Shown here: positions 8,320 through 16,162 of the stretch, in pieces | How the letters are laid out: each line of letters opens with the position of its first letter | Numbering within the stretch: the first letter of the stretch is position 1 | Source of the DNA: Koleobacter methoxysyntrophicus | Lineage (GTDB): Bacteria > Bacillota > Thermosediminibacteria > Koleobacterales > Koleobacteraceae | Direction of reading: 5' to 3' | DNA: 64,000 nt | Assembly (NCBI RefSeq): GCF_017301615.1 | Contig: NZ_CP059066.1 | Span: forward strand, 496,001-560,000 | The notes under the pieces: model-generated | Told to the model about the DNA's origin: nothing | The model's input: only the letters and a program-made list of their open reading frames with translations | Databases searched by the model: none | Position numbers and translations under genes: made by a program

Positions 8320-8348
8320 ATATGATTATAAAAAGAAAAGAGGTTACA

Positions 8349-8575
8349 ATGACTATAGAAGAAAACCCACGTTTAAAACAAATGGTTTTAGAGGTAGTAA
8401 ATAATCAATTTAAAGCCAATAATCCACCTGTAACCAGGAAAACCCTGCAAAGATTAACAAAAAATATGATGAGAAGACAGCCAAAGAAATGATAGCTTCT
8501 GTTTTAGTAGAAGAAATATACTATATTCTTAAAAACAAACAGGTATTTAATTATAAAAGGTATGCTGAGAATTAA
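8349..8575 (+). pseudogene. Small unrecognised gene with a frameshift at an A-AAA-AAT run
   Basis: ATG 8349 (AGAGGTT upstream) encodes MTIEENPRLKQMVLEVVNNQ...TLQRLTKN and then hits TGA at 8490. A shift of -1 (or one extra A) at 8459-8465 restores YDEKTAKEMIASVLVEEIYY and ILKNKQVFNYKRYAEN to TAA 8573-8575, giving a natural-looking ~75-residue helical protein. The site, A AAA AAT in the zero frame, has the X-XXY-YYZ shape of a programmed -1 slip, but a simple one-base deletion in a homopolymer is equally possible. Family not recognised. Confidence 0.5.
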
Positions 8576-8602
8576 ACAACTTAAAGTGAAGGGGTATGTA
8601 AA

Positions 8603-9055
8603 ATGGCCGATTATGAAAAGTATAAAAAAGAATGCAAAAAGATTAAAAAGGAAAACGAAAAGCTCTTAGAGGATTTTTTAAACTGGCTTGCTGAAAAAGG
8701 CCTTTCTTCAAAGACTATCAAAAAACATGTTGGTAATATGGATTTCTATATTAATGAATACCTCTTATACTATGAGCCTAAAACGGCCGCTGAAGGTGCT
8801 TATCATATAGATGATTTTCTTGGCTGCTGGTTCATAAAAAAAGCCATGTGGGCCAGTAAAACTTCTATTAATGACTATACAGCAGGGTTTAAAAAATTCT
8901 ATAAATTTATGCTGGAAAAAGGGTTGATAGCTAAGGAAGACTATGAAGACGTCTGCCTGACCATTAAAGAGAAAAAAGCAGATTGGTTAGAGACTCTGGA
9001 ACGTTTTGATGATCCGGATATAACTGATCCTGGGGAAATCTGGGACTTTTTCTAG
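8603..9055 (+). CDS. Integrase-like SAM-fold protein without a catalytic domain
   Basis: 150 residues, GAAGGGG before ATG 8603. The protein is strongly helical; KLLEDFLNWLAEKGLSSKTI, KKHVGNMDFYINEYLL and STKINDY-like segments resemble the N-terminal core-binding (SAM-like) domain of phage integrases, but the R...H-x-x-R...Y catalytic part is absent. Acidic C-terminus. It is directly followed by a pRiA4b ORF-3-like fragment, a common neighbour in accessory DNA. No function can be assigned. Confidence 0.6.
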   Translation: MADYEKYKKECKKIKKENEKLLEDFLNWLAEKGLSSKTIKKHVGNMDFYINEYLLYYEPKTAAEGAYHIDDFLGCWFIKKAMWASKTSINDYTAGFKKFYKFMLEKGLIAKEDYEDVCLTIKEKKADWLETLERFDDPDITDPGEIWDFF

Positions 9056-9056
9056 T

Positions 9057-9293
9057 GATGGATCTTACGAAAATTATTATCCTGTCTGTTTAGATGGAGA
9101 GAGACACCGGCCGCCTGAAGACGTTGGAGGTATCGGAGGTTACAAAGAATTTATCAGGATCATAAGTGATAGAAATCATCCGGATTATGAGAATATGCTT
9201 ATGTGGGCAGAAAAGGATACTGGCGGAAGAAAATTTGATCCTGAATATTTTTACCGTAATGAAGTTAACAGGGAATTACGCAAGATTAAGTAA
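9057..9293 (+). pseudogene. Plasmid pRiA4b ORF-3-like protein, C-terminal fragment
   Basis: From 9057 the frame reads DGSYENYYPVCLDGERHRPP, EDVGGIGGYKEFIRIISDRN and ends FDPEYFYRNEVNRELRKIK. This is the conserved end of the PRiA4_ORF3 family (C-x-x-G-x-R-x-x-P-P-E-D-x-G-G-x-x-G-Y ... F-D-P-x-x-F-x-x-x-x-V-N). There is no start codon with a ribosome binding site and the N-terminal two thirds is absent; the upstream gene ends out of frame 2 nt earlier. Such proteins are frequent passengers of mobile elements. Confidence 0.7.
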
Positions 9294-9479
9294 TTTTGTA
9301 GTCAGATGTTACAGTGGAGGTAAATATGGCAAATATAAAGGTGCTGATAGAAAACATATAATTGAATAAAAGAAAATGATGGCGAATTTTATTCCCTCCC
9401 TATTTAGTAATTCTCCGCGGATGGGAGTATGTGTGTATACAGGTCCTAGAGAAGAAAACAAAGACTTAAGGAAGTGGTA

Positions 9480-9686
9480 ATGATGAAACAGATCAAAGCA
9501 AACAATTATAAAATTGAAAAAATAGCAGATAAAATGAGTAAGAAATTCGGGAAAATAAAAAAGGGAGAAGAGGCCAATTATAGTCTTGAACTTTTTGCAA
9601 TGGAGTCTAATCTTTTAAAAATTCATCGTAAATATCCAGAATATAATAGTAGAAAGGTTATTGAAGCAATTATATTTTATTATTGA
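9480..9686 (+). CDS. Small basic protein of unknown function
   Basis: 68 residues from ATG 9480 (AAGGAAG 5 nt upstream; GTG 9474 lies inside that site). Lysine-rich helical peptide, MMKQIKANNYKIEKIADKMS. The stop overlaps the TTG start of the next gene (TTGA), so the two are probably translated together. Nothing recognisable; it may be a nucleic-acid-binding or toxin-antitoxin-like small protein (speculation). Confidence 0.5.
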   Translation: MMKQIKANNYKIEKIADKMSKKFGKIKKGEEANYSLELFAMESNLLKIHRKYPEYNSRKVIEAIIFYY

Positions 9687-10048
9687 AAATTGATGGGTAT
9701 CTAAATAATATTGAATATGATTTTTCCGGGCAACTGGATGATGCCAACAGGGCGTATTTAGAAGCATTACAGACATCTTGTGACCCCTTTTTTAATGAAG
9801 AGTTGAAGGCTGTTTTAGGTGAAGACTTCGATTTAAATGATAAAAAAACACTGGAAGAATTTTTTGCAACATATGTTATGTGTTTAATAAGAATTAAAGA
9901 ATCAGCAGAACTATGGAATAAAGAATGGGGTATAGACGGATATTTTAAATTTCTTGAAAATCATATGGGTGATATGATAAATGACGATAGATTAAATTTT
10001 ACAGTAAAAATAGATCCGGATAAAGTGGATATTGATCTGGAGTTATAG
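9683..10048 (+). CDS. Acidic protein of unknown function
   Basis: 121 residues, start TTG 9683 overlapping the previous stop. Acidic and helical (NNIEYDFSGQLDDANRAYLE ... GDMINDDRLNFTVKIDPDKV). Its pairing with a small basic protein by a 4-nt overlap is typical of two-gene accessory modules. No family recognised. Confidence 0.5.
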   Translation: MKIDGYLNNIEYDFSGQLDDANRAYLEALQTSCDPFFNEELKAVLGEDFDLNDKKTLEEFFATYVMCLIRIKESAELWNKEWGIDGYFKFLENHMGDMINDDRLNFTVKIDPDKVDIDLEL

Positions 10049-10147
10049 GGGGTTGGCTATGGTGAAGAAGATAGTTAAAGATACAATTCACAGTAATGGA
10101 ACCGGTAAAAGTAGTTTTGATAAAATTGATACGGAAAAAGTATTTTA

Positions 10148-10450
10148 AGCATTCAAGACATAGAACTTCTTTTTGGTCCCGGGATAGAGCCCAACAATTT
10201 TAATGATGACGCATTAGGTAACACATTGGATAAAATAAATGCAACCGGTTCTAAAAAAGCCTTTTCCGCAATTGCACTGAAAGCCCAACTAAAAGAGGAT
10301 CTCATTTGCCGAGTTCTGCACGGTGACATCACTCCCCGGTTGTTGTACGGTGCTTATGAGGATGGGGAAACATATAACCTGGCTCTTGAGCTTACACGAG
10401 CTGCTTTTGTCAGGGGTAGATGGGAAAAAGTAGGGAAGCTGTTTTTATAA
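10148..10450 (+). pseudogene. IS1634-type transposase fragment (DUF4277 N-terminal part)
   Basis: From 10148 the frame reads SIQDIELLFGPGIEPNNFND, DALGNTLDKINATGSKKAFS, AIALKAQL, matching the IS1634-family entry region (D-x-E-L-L-F-G-P-G-x-x-P-x-x-x-N-D-D-A-L-G-x-x-L-D-K). After that the sequence (from about 10290) no longer follows the family and ends at TAA 10450, so the fragment is joined to other DNA. There is no transposase start, catalytic core or inverted repeats. Confidence 0.6.
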
Positions 10451-10542
10451 AAACATGATTTAAATTATTTTTTGTAAAAAGATATTAACTGTAGTAAAAT
10501 ATAAGGTGGGTCAAATTAATAAATGAATGGGAGGAAAATTTA

Positions 10543-11226
10543 ATGGCCTTTGAAACTGAAAGGGCTCTCAGCAAATATTCCCTAAGAAACCGGATTCATA
10601 ACAAAATAAGAGAAGACATCTTAAAAGGGAGGTATAAAACAGGAGAAAGTCTGGTTGAAATGAAGCTGGCAGAGGAGTTGGGGGTAAGCAGGACTCCGGT
10701 AAGGGAAGCCCTGAGACAGTTAGAACTGGAAGGTCTGGTAACCAGCATTCCTAATAAGGGTGTTATAGTTTCAGGAATCACCGTTCAGGATATAGAAGAC
10801 ATTTTTGAAATCAGGTCCCTTATTGAGGGCCTTGCTGCTAAACGGGCTGTTAATAAAATAACTGAAGGTGACCTTAAAAGGATGGAAGAAATCCTTGAAC
10901 TGACGGATTTCTACACTACTAAAGAAGATGTGGAGAAATGGTCTGAATTGGATACAGAATTTCATGAGATAATATTTAAGGCCTGCAAAAGCAAGCCTTT
11001 ATGGAATGTACTGAGTAATTTTCATCATTTTACCCAGAGACCCAGGATATTTTCGCTTCATGTACCGGGAAGAATGAAGGCAGCTGCTGATGAACATAGA
11101 AAGATCTTCCAGGCCTTTGTTGAAAGGGACCAGGTAAAAGCAGAAAAGGCGATGGTTAAACACGTATGCAATGCCAAACAGAATCTGAAAAACGTTTTGA
11201 AAAAGGAGGAGATTTTTTCAGAATAA
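10543..11226 (+). CDS. GntR-family regulator with FCD ligand-binding domain
   Basis: 227 residues. Residues ~15-80 are a winged helix (IHNKIREDILKGRYKTGESL ... LAEELGVSRTPVREALRQLE), followed by the helical FCD domain (IEDIFEIRSLIEGLAAKRAV; metal/ligand residues in D-x-x-F-H and a later H) typical of the FadR subgroup that senses small carboxylates. GGGAGGA before ATG 10543. It is followed by a terminator and stands alone, so its regulon is not evident; a role in amino-acid or organic-acid catabolism is plausible (inference). Confidence 0.9.
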   Translation: MAFETERALSKYSLRNRIHNKIREDILKGRYKTGESLVEMKLAEELGVSRTPVREALRQLELEGLVTSIPNKGVIVSGITVQDIEDIFEIRSLIEGLAAKRAVNKITEGDLKRMEEILELTDFYTTKEDVEKWSELDTEFHEIIFKACKSKPLWNVLSNFHHFTQRPRIFSLHVPGRMKAAADEHRKIFQAFVERDQVKAEKAMVKHVCNAKQNLKNVLKKEEIFSE

Positions 11227-11252
11227 GGGCATTTTACAGCCCTTTTATTTTT
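11225..11252 (+). terminator. Intrinsic terminator after the GntR gene
   Basis: aagggc (11225-11230) pairs with gccctt (11239-11244) around an 8-nt loop and runs into ttttattttt. It overlaps the last codons of the convergent gene at 11234. Confidence 0.8.
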
Positions 11253-11500
11253 ACGGGCTGCTCTACATCCTCCCCTGAAATGGGCAATATGCCTATCTCC
11301 TCGTCTCCCTTGATGACCACAATACCTTTAGGAGAAACCGATGCATAAAGCCCCGCTTTTATTCCGAAGCTTCCCTCGATGTAGCTTATTTTAACATCGA
11401 TTACAGGGACCAGGGTGTACTGCCCTACCCTGACAGGCTTACCCAATACCTTTTCATTATCCATAATTTCCTGGCTTAATTCCTTTTTTCTCAAATCCAT
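11234..11500 (-). CDS. Small GerW/YtfJ-like protein (tentative)
   Basis: 88 residues, MDLRKKELSQEIMDNEKVLG. The central VRVGQYTLVPVIDVKISYIE then GSFGIKAGLYASVSPKGIVV recalls the GerW/YtfJ sporulation-protein layout (a G-x-T-x-x-P-V motif followed by a Gly-rich beta segment), but the match is weak and it is shorter than typical members. AGGAG lies about 8 nt before ATG 11500. Convergent with the GntR gene and sharing its terminator region. Confidence 0.55.
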   Translation of the reverse strand: MDLRKKELSQEIMDNEKVLGKPVRVGQYTLVPVIDVKISYIEGSFGIKAGLYASVSPKGIVVIKGDEEIGILPISGEDVEQPVKIKGL

Positions 11501-11606
11501 CAGCAGGAGATCCCTTCTTTTTAAAATTATTCTTATTTAATTATATAATACCCCCGTAAAAATTCCCTTATACCAAAACCCTAGCGGATTATAAAGCTGC
11601 ATCAAT

Positions 11607-12164
11607 TCATCTGCTGTTTATTATGCGTTTAAGGACGTTCCATGCCGTTTTTGCCATCGCTCTGTAGCCTTCAGGGTTAGGATGAAGACCATCGAAGTCA
11701 TACATCTCTTTTATTAAACCCGTTTTAGTGTCAAGCAGCTCACTATAAAAATCTATCCTGTGAAGGCTGTGTTCCTCACAGTATTCCCAGATTCTTATTC
11801 GAAATTTTTTCAGCTTCCTTTCTGCAAATTCATCATCAACAGGCAGGGTTATGCCTATGATAGGAACTATATCATTATCCAGAGCAATTCGTATCATTTC
11901 CCTGTAGTTATAAATCATATCCTGGACGGGGACAAAATTGAATGCATCATTTGCACCTCCCGTTATTATAACCAGTTCAGGGCGCTGTTTTACCACATCA
12001 CTTTCAAACCTTTCCAGCATCCCTTCTGTCGTATCGCCGTTAATCCCTTTGTTCAATATGTTAAGCCCATGTTCTTCCCTGAGGATTGCAACCCAGGACT
12101 TTTCTTCATTAAAAGGATATCCCAGAGTCAAGGAATCGCCCAAAGCGATAATCTTTTCGTTCAT
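11607..12164 (-). CDS. SGNH/GDSL-family esterase or lysophospholipase
   Basis: 185 residues from ATG 12164 (GAAGGAGG 7 nt upstream; the longer frame to 12188 includes that site). SGNH blocks are all present: block I GDSLTLGYP with nucleophile Ser near residue 10, Gly in block II (NKGINGDTTEGM), Asn in block III (TGGANDAFN), and the D-x-x-H catalytic pair DGLHPN near the C-terminus. No signal peptide, so cytoplasmic. Likely hydrolyses ester or acyl groups of small molecules or lipids; the exact substrate is unknown. Confidence 0.88.
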   Translation of the reverse strand: MNEKIIALGDSLTLGYPFNEEKSWVAILREEHGLNILNKGINGDTTEGMLERFESDVVKQRPELVIITGGANDAFNFVPVQDMIYNYREMIRIALDNDIVPIIGITLPVDDEFAERKLKKFRIRIWEYCEEHSLHRIDFYSELLDTKTGLIKEMYDFDGLHPNPEGYRAMAKTAWNVLKRIINSR

Positions 12165-12374
12165 TGCAAAACCTCCTTCAATTATCAACCATTCTCCAGT
12201 GCCTCACTTGTGAAGCTTTATTTTAAATTATAAAGCTTATTATATAAGCCTACAAGGGTTTATATATATACATGATGGCATTATTTATTTTATTAACTGA
12301 CAAAAAACTCGACTTTTTTTATTAATAATTGTTATTATTAATTAAACAAAAAAGATTTTTGGGAGGGTTTTTAT

Positions 12375-12572
12375 ATGAGAGAAATGACTAAAGAGAATTT
12401 AAAGAATGCTTTTGAAGCCATTTTTGTATGCCCTGTTTGCGGTCATACCATTAAGAAGGAAGCTCCCGAAAAGTGCCCTGTTTGCAACCTGCCCAAAGAT
12501 AAATATGAAGTTCTAACTGTTTTACATAATATATCCCCGGCCCTGTTTCAGGCTGGGGATGCTCTTAAATGA
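12375..12572 (+). CDS. Small rubredoxin-like iron protein
   Basis: 65 residues with two knuckles, CPVCGHTIKKEAPEKCPVC, the C-x-x-C-G ... C-P-x-C iron-binding pattern of the rubredoxin-like domain at the end of rubrerythrins. GGGAGGG precedes ATG 12375. Here the domain stands alone with short tails, so it may be a minimal electron carrier or a zinc ribbon. Its last 30 nt contain a stem (atccccggcc/ggctggggat, 12534-12561) that could end the transcript. Confidence 0.75.
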   Translation: MREMTKENLKNAFEAIFVCPVCGHTIKKEAPEKCPVCNLPKDKYEVLTVLHNISPALFQAGDALK

Positions 12573-12597
12573 ACCGTGAAAATTGCTAATCCCATGT

Positions 12598-13776
12598 TTA
12601 CCTTCCGCCGGCTATCTTTACAGCTCTTTGGTGTTCTTCATTAACTAACCCATCACTATGTCTTGTAGAATTCAAAAAATGAACATCGAAATGACCGTTA
12701 AACCCGTTATCGGCAATATACTGTATGCCGTGGGGCATTGCACTGGCCGATGCAGCTAATTTTCTTCCGTCTACCAATACAATTACGGGCCTTATCTGCC
12801 AGCTCCACTGATTCCCCCACAGGCTTTTCATTGTAATGGTATCCTGATAGGTAAGGGGTTCAACATCCGCATGATTGGCTCCTAGGGTCCTCCTTACATT
12901 CCATGTTTTCCCTGTGTAAAAGTCAATTAAAACGGCATTTCTTCCTATAGGCCACACATATTGTGCTTCCGACCACCAATCGAGGAGCTCACCATATTGG
13001 GGGCCGGGAGTCGATTTTACCGGGATATGGTGTATCGGTATTTTCAAAACCTGCCCGTCATATAAAATATCGGTTTCTGACATATTATTAACCTTTAAAA
13101 GCTCATACATCGGTATTCCGTACTTTATGCTGAGATTCCAAAAATCCTCTCCAGGTTTTACGGTATGATGTATGTAAGTCACCGATGGTTTTGAGTCATT
13201 ATCGCCCTTGACATTATTTTCTGAATAAGAATCTGATTTTCTGTCTTTGATAGGTATTAAAAGGACCTGTCCCGGATAAAGGGTGGTGCTTTGGTTTACA
13301 TTATTCACCTTTATCAATTCTTCCAACGATATCCCGTACTGTCTGCTGATAAGGTATAGGGTATCTCCTTTTTTAACGGTATGTACTATCCGGGTCCTGC
13401 CTGCTCCGGGGATTATGACGTTTTGGCCGGCATAAAGGGTTGTACTGTATCCAGCCCCATTGGCCTTTAAAATATCATCCAGAGGAATCCCGTATCTCTG
13501 GCTGAGGATCCAAAAGGTCTCTCCCTTTTGGACAGTATGGATTATGTCATCTTTTCGCGGGAGTTTGATAACCTGGCCGACATATAAGACGGTAGAAGGT
13601 GAAGCATTATTTGCTTTGATTATATTCTCCATAGGAATACCGTATCTCCGGCTTAAAAGCCAAAAGGTATCCCCCGGTTGAACGGTATAGGTGTCAGCCC
13701 AAACTGTACCTGCATGTGCAGCAAGAACAAGCACACCAAGAAATAATGCAAATATTCTCTTTTTGGTTTTAGCCAT
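12598..13776 (-). CDS. Secreted protein with four LysM repeats and a C-terminal domain
   Basis: 392 residues. Signal peptide 1-27 (FALFLGVLVLAAHAGTVWA). Four LysM modules at about 30-73, 80-124, 131-176 and 204-248, each starting (H)TVxxGdtFWxLSxxYGI and ending LYxGQvlxIP; these bind peptidoglycan or chitin-like glycans. The C-terminal ~125 residues (LLDWWSEAQYVWPIGRNAVL ... HGIQYIADNGFNGHFDVHFL) form a conserved domain seen behind LysM in Clostridia, with several His residues but no proven activity. GGAGGAAT lies right before ATG 13776. An IS4-type element is inserted just beyond that ribosome binding site, so the native promoter has been displaced by 1.76 kb. Confidence 0.9.
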   Translation of the reverse strand: MAKTKKRIFALFLGVLVLAAHAGTVWADTYTVQPGDTFWLLSRRYGIPMENIIKANNASPSTVLYVGQVIKLPRKDDIIHTVQKGETFWILSQRYGIPLDDILKANGAGYSTTLYAGQNVIIPGAGRTRIVHTVKKGDTLYLISRQYGISLEELIKVNNVNQSTTLYPGQVLLIPIKDRKSDSYSENNVKGDNDSKPSVTYIHHTVKPGEDFWNLSIKYGIPMYELLKVNNMSETDILYDGQVLKIPIHHIPVKSTPGPQYGELLDWWSEAQYVWPIGRNAVLIDFYTGKTWNVRRTLGANHADVEPLTYQDTITMKSLWGNQWSWQIRPVIVLVDGRKLAASASAMPHGIQYIADNGFNGHFDVHFLNSTRHSDGLVNEEHQRAVKIAGGR

Positions 13777-13792
13777 AATATTCCTCCTTCAA

Positions 13793-13804
13793 TGTAATTA
13801 ATGT
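13793..13804 (+). repeat. Left copy of the 12-bp target-site duplication of the IS4-type element
   Basis: tgtaattaatgt occurs at 13793-13804 and again at 15568-15579, directly outside the terminal inverted repeats. Length fits the 10-13 bp duplications of IS4-related elements. Confidence 0.85.
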
Positions 13805-13865
13805 TAGTTATTTGCAAAAACCTAAACCCTTGATATTATTGGGTTTAAATCAAATTTTTATAGTA

Positions 13866-13933
13866 GGCTTCCTCCTCTAAATGTTGTATAATATAGTTAG
13901 ATACACCATTTTTAACAACATAAGGAGGAAGCC
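13866..13933 (+). promoter_or_regulatory. Transposase promoter box inside a hairpin that can mask the ribosome binding site
   Basis: ggcttcctcct (13866-13876) is the exact complement of aggaggaagcc (13923-13933), which contains the transposase Shine-Dalgarno AGGAGG. Between the arms lies tataat (13887-13892). A transcript started there carries only the right arm and stays translatable; a transcript reading in from outside would carry both arms and hide the ribosome binding site. No good -35 was seen. Known IS10/IS50-type protection from read-through works this way (family knowledge); its use here is inference. Confidence 0.6.
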
Positions 13934-13937
13934 AAAA

Positions 13938-15371
13938 TTGTTTAAAAAACATCAACAAATGTCATTTGCCGATATTTATTCTGCCTGTAAAGACCTTTTT
14001 CAAAATGATAAACCTAAATTTTTACAACTTCTTGAACAATACTTTGATTTATCTGAACTTGTTCCCCTTTCTTTTCATCATGCCTATTATAACCATCTAG
14101 GGCGAGATAGAGATTATTCCCTTTATTCCATGCTCTCAGCTTTAATTCTGCAAAAAATTCTTGGTATCCCTACTGTTTCTTTGTTTATCATATTTCTAAC
14201 TCTTTCTAAGGAATTAAGGGATTTTTGTGGATTTGATAAAGTTCCTCACAATTCCCAATTCACCAGGTTTAAACAAGATTTTGTTGATGAATTAGAAACC
14301 TTCTTTAATAAGCTTGTTGATATTACCGAACCTATTTGCCAAAAACTTGATGAACAATTAGCTTCTATTCTTATTTTTGATACCTCAGGCATTGAGGCTT
14401 ATGTCGCTGAGAATAACCCTAAATATATTAACTCTCTTATTAAAAAACTTAAAAAATACTATAAAGATGACCCTGATGTAGATGTTTATAAAATGGCTTA
14501 TGGATTAATGCCTTCATCTGCTGCTGTTAATGATGAGATTAAACAACTTTATATTAACGGCCATTTCTGCTATGTTTACAAGTTCGGTATCCTAACTAAT
14601 GGGCTTGGTATTGTCCGTCATATTGCTTTTCTAGATGAAGATTTTAAAGCTAAGCATCCTGAAGTTATTGTTGATAAGAAAACTGATTCACCAGATGAAG
14701 ATAAGTCTATTGGTGATTCTACTGCTTTAAAACCTATTTTAAAGGATTATTTTGACCTTCATCCTAATGCCCTTAGAGATATCTTTTTGGGCGATTCCGC
14801 TTTTGATAGTTATAAAACCTATCCTTTCCTTTTAAAAGACTGTAATTTTAAGAAGGCTCTAATTCCTCTGAATCCTAGAAATTCTAATTCAAGTCTGCCA
14901 CAGCCAGGATATAATGAATTTGGCTGGCCTTTATGCCCTTTGGATAGTTCTAAACCCATGATTCCTAATGGCCATTGTTATGGAAACGGAAGAAGCCCTA
15001 GAGATAAATGGGTTTGCCCTGAAACTCATTTTGAAAATGGAAAACGTGTTTGCCATTGTGAAAACCCCTGCACTTCTTCTCCTTATGGTAGGGTAGTTTA
15101 TACCTACCCTGATCAAAATCTCCGTGCCTATCCCGGTATTATTAGAAATACTAAAGAGTGGGAAGTCCTCTATAAAAAACGTGCCATAGTAGAGCAAACC
15201 GTTAATTATTTTAAAGAACCTATGGGTATTGGAAATCCTAAGACTCGTGATAAAAAAACTATTAAAGCAGATTTATTGTTAGCTGGCATTACTCAACTCG
15301 TTACTGTTATTCTCGCTGATAAAATAGACAAGCATAAGTATTTTAGAAGTTTAAAACCCCTTGTTGCTTAA
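13938..15371 (+). CDS. IS4-type DDE transposase
   Basis: 477 residues from TTG 13938, 9 nt after AGGAGG. Catalytic acids: D in IFDTSGIEAY (~150), D in FLGDSAFDSYKTY (~295), E in YKKRAIVEQTVNYFK (~425), the last with Y-x2-R-x3-E-x6-K spacing, the YREK signature of the IS4 clan. A cysteine-rich insert (CPETHFENGKRVCHC) lies between the second D and the E. It runs from left to right inside the element and has no frameshift. Confidence 0.9.
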   Translation: MFKKHQQMSFADIYSACKDLFQNDKPKFLQLLEQYFDLSELVPLSFHHAYYNHLGRDRDYSLYSMLSALILQKILGIPTVSLFIIFLTLSKELRDFCGFDKVPHNSQFTRFKQDFVDELETFFNKLVDITEPICQKLDEQLASILIFDTSGIEAYVAENNPKYINSLIKKLKKYYKDDPDVDVYKMAYGLMPSSAAVNDEIKQLYINGHFCYVYKFGILTNGLGIVRHIAFLDEDFKAKHPEVIVDKKTDSPDEDKSIGDSTALKPILKDYFDLHPNALRDIFLGDSAFDSYKTYPFLLKDCNFKKALIPLNPRNSNSSLPQPGYNEFGWPLCPLDSSKPMIPNGHCYGNGRSPRDKWVCPETHFENGKRVCHCENPCTSSPYGRVVYTYPDQNLRAYPGIIRNTKEWEVLYKKRAIVEQTVNYFKEPMGIGNPKTRDKKTIKADLLLAGITQLVTVILADKIDKHKYFRSLKPLVA

Positions 15372-15567
15372 ATGCTTTCTATATAGCTATGTTTAATTTT
15401 TCAAGACTTCGATTCTCGAGGTCTGTTTGTTATGCCATTTTTTATTCTTCTCATCCCCTCCTTTTTATCTTTGCCTCTTTAATTTTAATCTCTGGCTTTT
15501 TCATCTACATATTTGTCTTTAATGTTGATTTCTGTCTCTTAAAAATTTGTCATTTTGCAAATGCCTA

Positions 15568-15579
15568 TGTAATTAATGT
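15568..15579 (+). repeat. Right copy of the 12-bp target-site duplication
   Basis: Second copy of tgtaattaatgt, adjoining the right terminal repeat of the element. Confidence 0.85.
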
Positions 15580-15672
15580 AATATGTCTGTAATATAAATT
15601 CGATACAAGTTCAAAAAATCTTTCAAGTAAATGTTGGTATGACCGGATAGATATGATTGACAATTTTGATTG

Positions 15673-15701
15673 TTGTTTAAATTCAGGATTTGTGGTAAAA
15701 T
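15673..15701 (+). promoter_or_regulatory. Putative promoter of the thioesterase gene
   Basis: ttgttt (15673-15678), 17 nt, taaaat (15696-15701). The start codon is at 15724. A better -35 (ttgaca, 15657-15662) has no matching -10 at normal distance. Confidence 0.45.
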
Positions 15702-15723
15702 CGAATTGAAAGGGGGTATTTTT

Positions 15724-16146
15724 ATGATTGGAATCCCAAAATTCGGACCGGGTCTAACTGAAACCGTTCAAAAGCTCATTACCGAAAAAGATACGGCCCT
15801 GCATTTTGGGAGCGGTGCACTGAAGACCCTTCTGGCAACCCCTGTTCTGACAGCACTGATGATTGAAGCAACAGCAAAAATGATCGACCCTAAACTCCCC
15901 GAAGGATTAATAACCATCGGCAAATCAATAAATATCACCCATGAAAAACCCACTCCTGCAGGAATGACTGTAACGGTAAAAGCCGAGTTAAAGGAAATAG
16001 ATGGGAACCGCCTCCTGTTTCAGTTAAAGGCTTATGACGAACTTGGTGAAATCGGTCACGGTATTCACGAACGTTATATTGTGAGTCACAGCGGTATTTT
16101 GAAGAGTGCAGAAGATAGAAAAAAACTGCTGGAGAGCAAAGACTAA
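15724..16146 (+). CDS. FlK-like hot-dog fold thioesterase
   Basis: 140 residues from ATG 15724, with AAAGGGGG 7 nt upstream. The pattern ITEKDTALHFGSGALKTLLA, TPVLTALMIEATAKMIDPKL and a late GHGIHERYIV resembles the fluoroacetyl-CoA thioesterase (FlK) group, with catalytic Thr/Glu/His positions (T in ATPVLTALMIE, E in ALMIEATA, H in GHGIHER). It would hydrolyse or guard against acyl-CoA compounds in the cytoplasm; the actual acyl group is unknown. Monocistronic, followed by a terminator. Confidence 0.8.
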   Translation: MIGIPKFGPGLTETVQKLITEKDTALHFGSGALKTLLATPVLTALMIEATAKMIDPKLPEGLITIGKSINITHEKPTPAGMTVTVKAELKEIDGNRLLFQLKAYDELGEIGHGIHERYIVSHSGILKSAEDRKKLLESKD

Positions 16147-16162
16147 TCATTTTTTACAATTA

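Larger units (their letters stand above)
13805..15567 (+). mobile_element. Complete IS4-type insertion sequence, about 1.76 kb
   Basis: Bounded by imperfect terminal repeats: left tagttatttgcaaaa (13805-13819); the reverse complement of the right end (15567 leftward) is taggcatttgcaaaa when the first T is shared with the duplication, 13 of 15 matching. A 12-bp direct repeat flanks it. It carries one intact transposase gene. The clean ends and duplication point to a recent, possibly active insertion. Its coding DNA is visibly more AT-rich than the neighbours. Confidence 0.85.

Noticed and set aside
9166-9369. 67-aa ORF overlapping the pRiA4b ORF-3 fragment
   Set aside because: Out of frame with the recognisable protein remnant and without a ribosome binding site.
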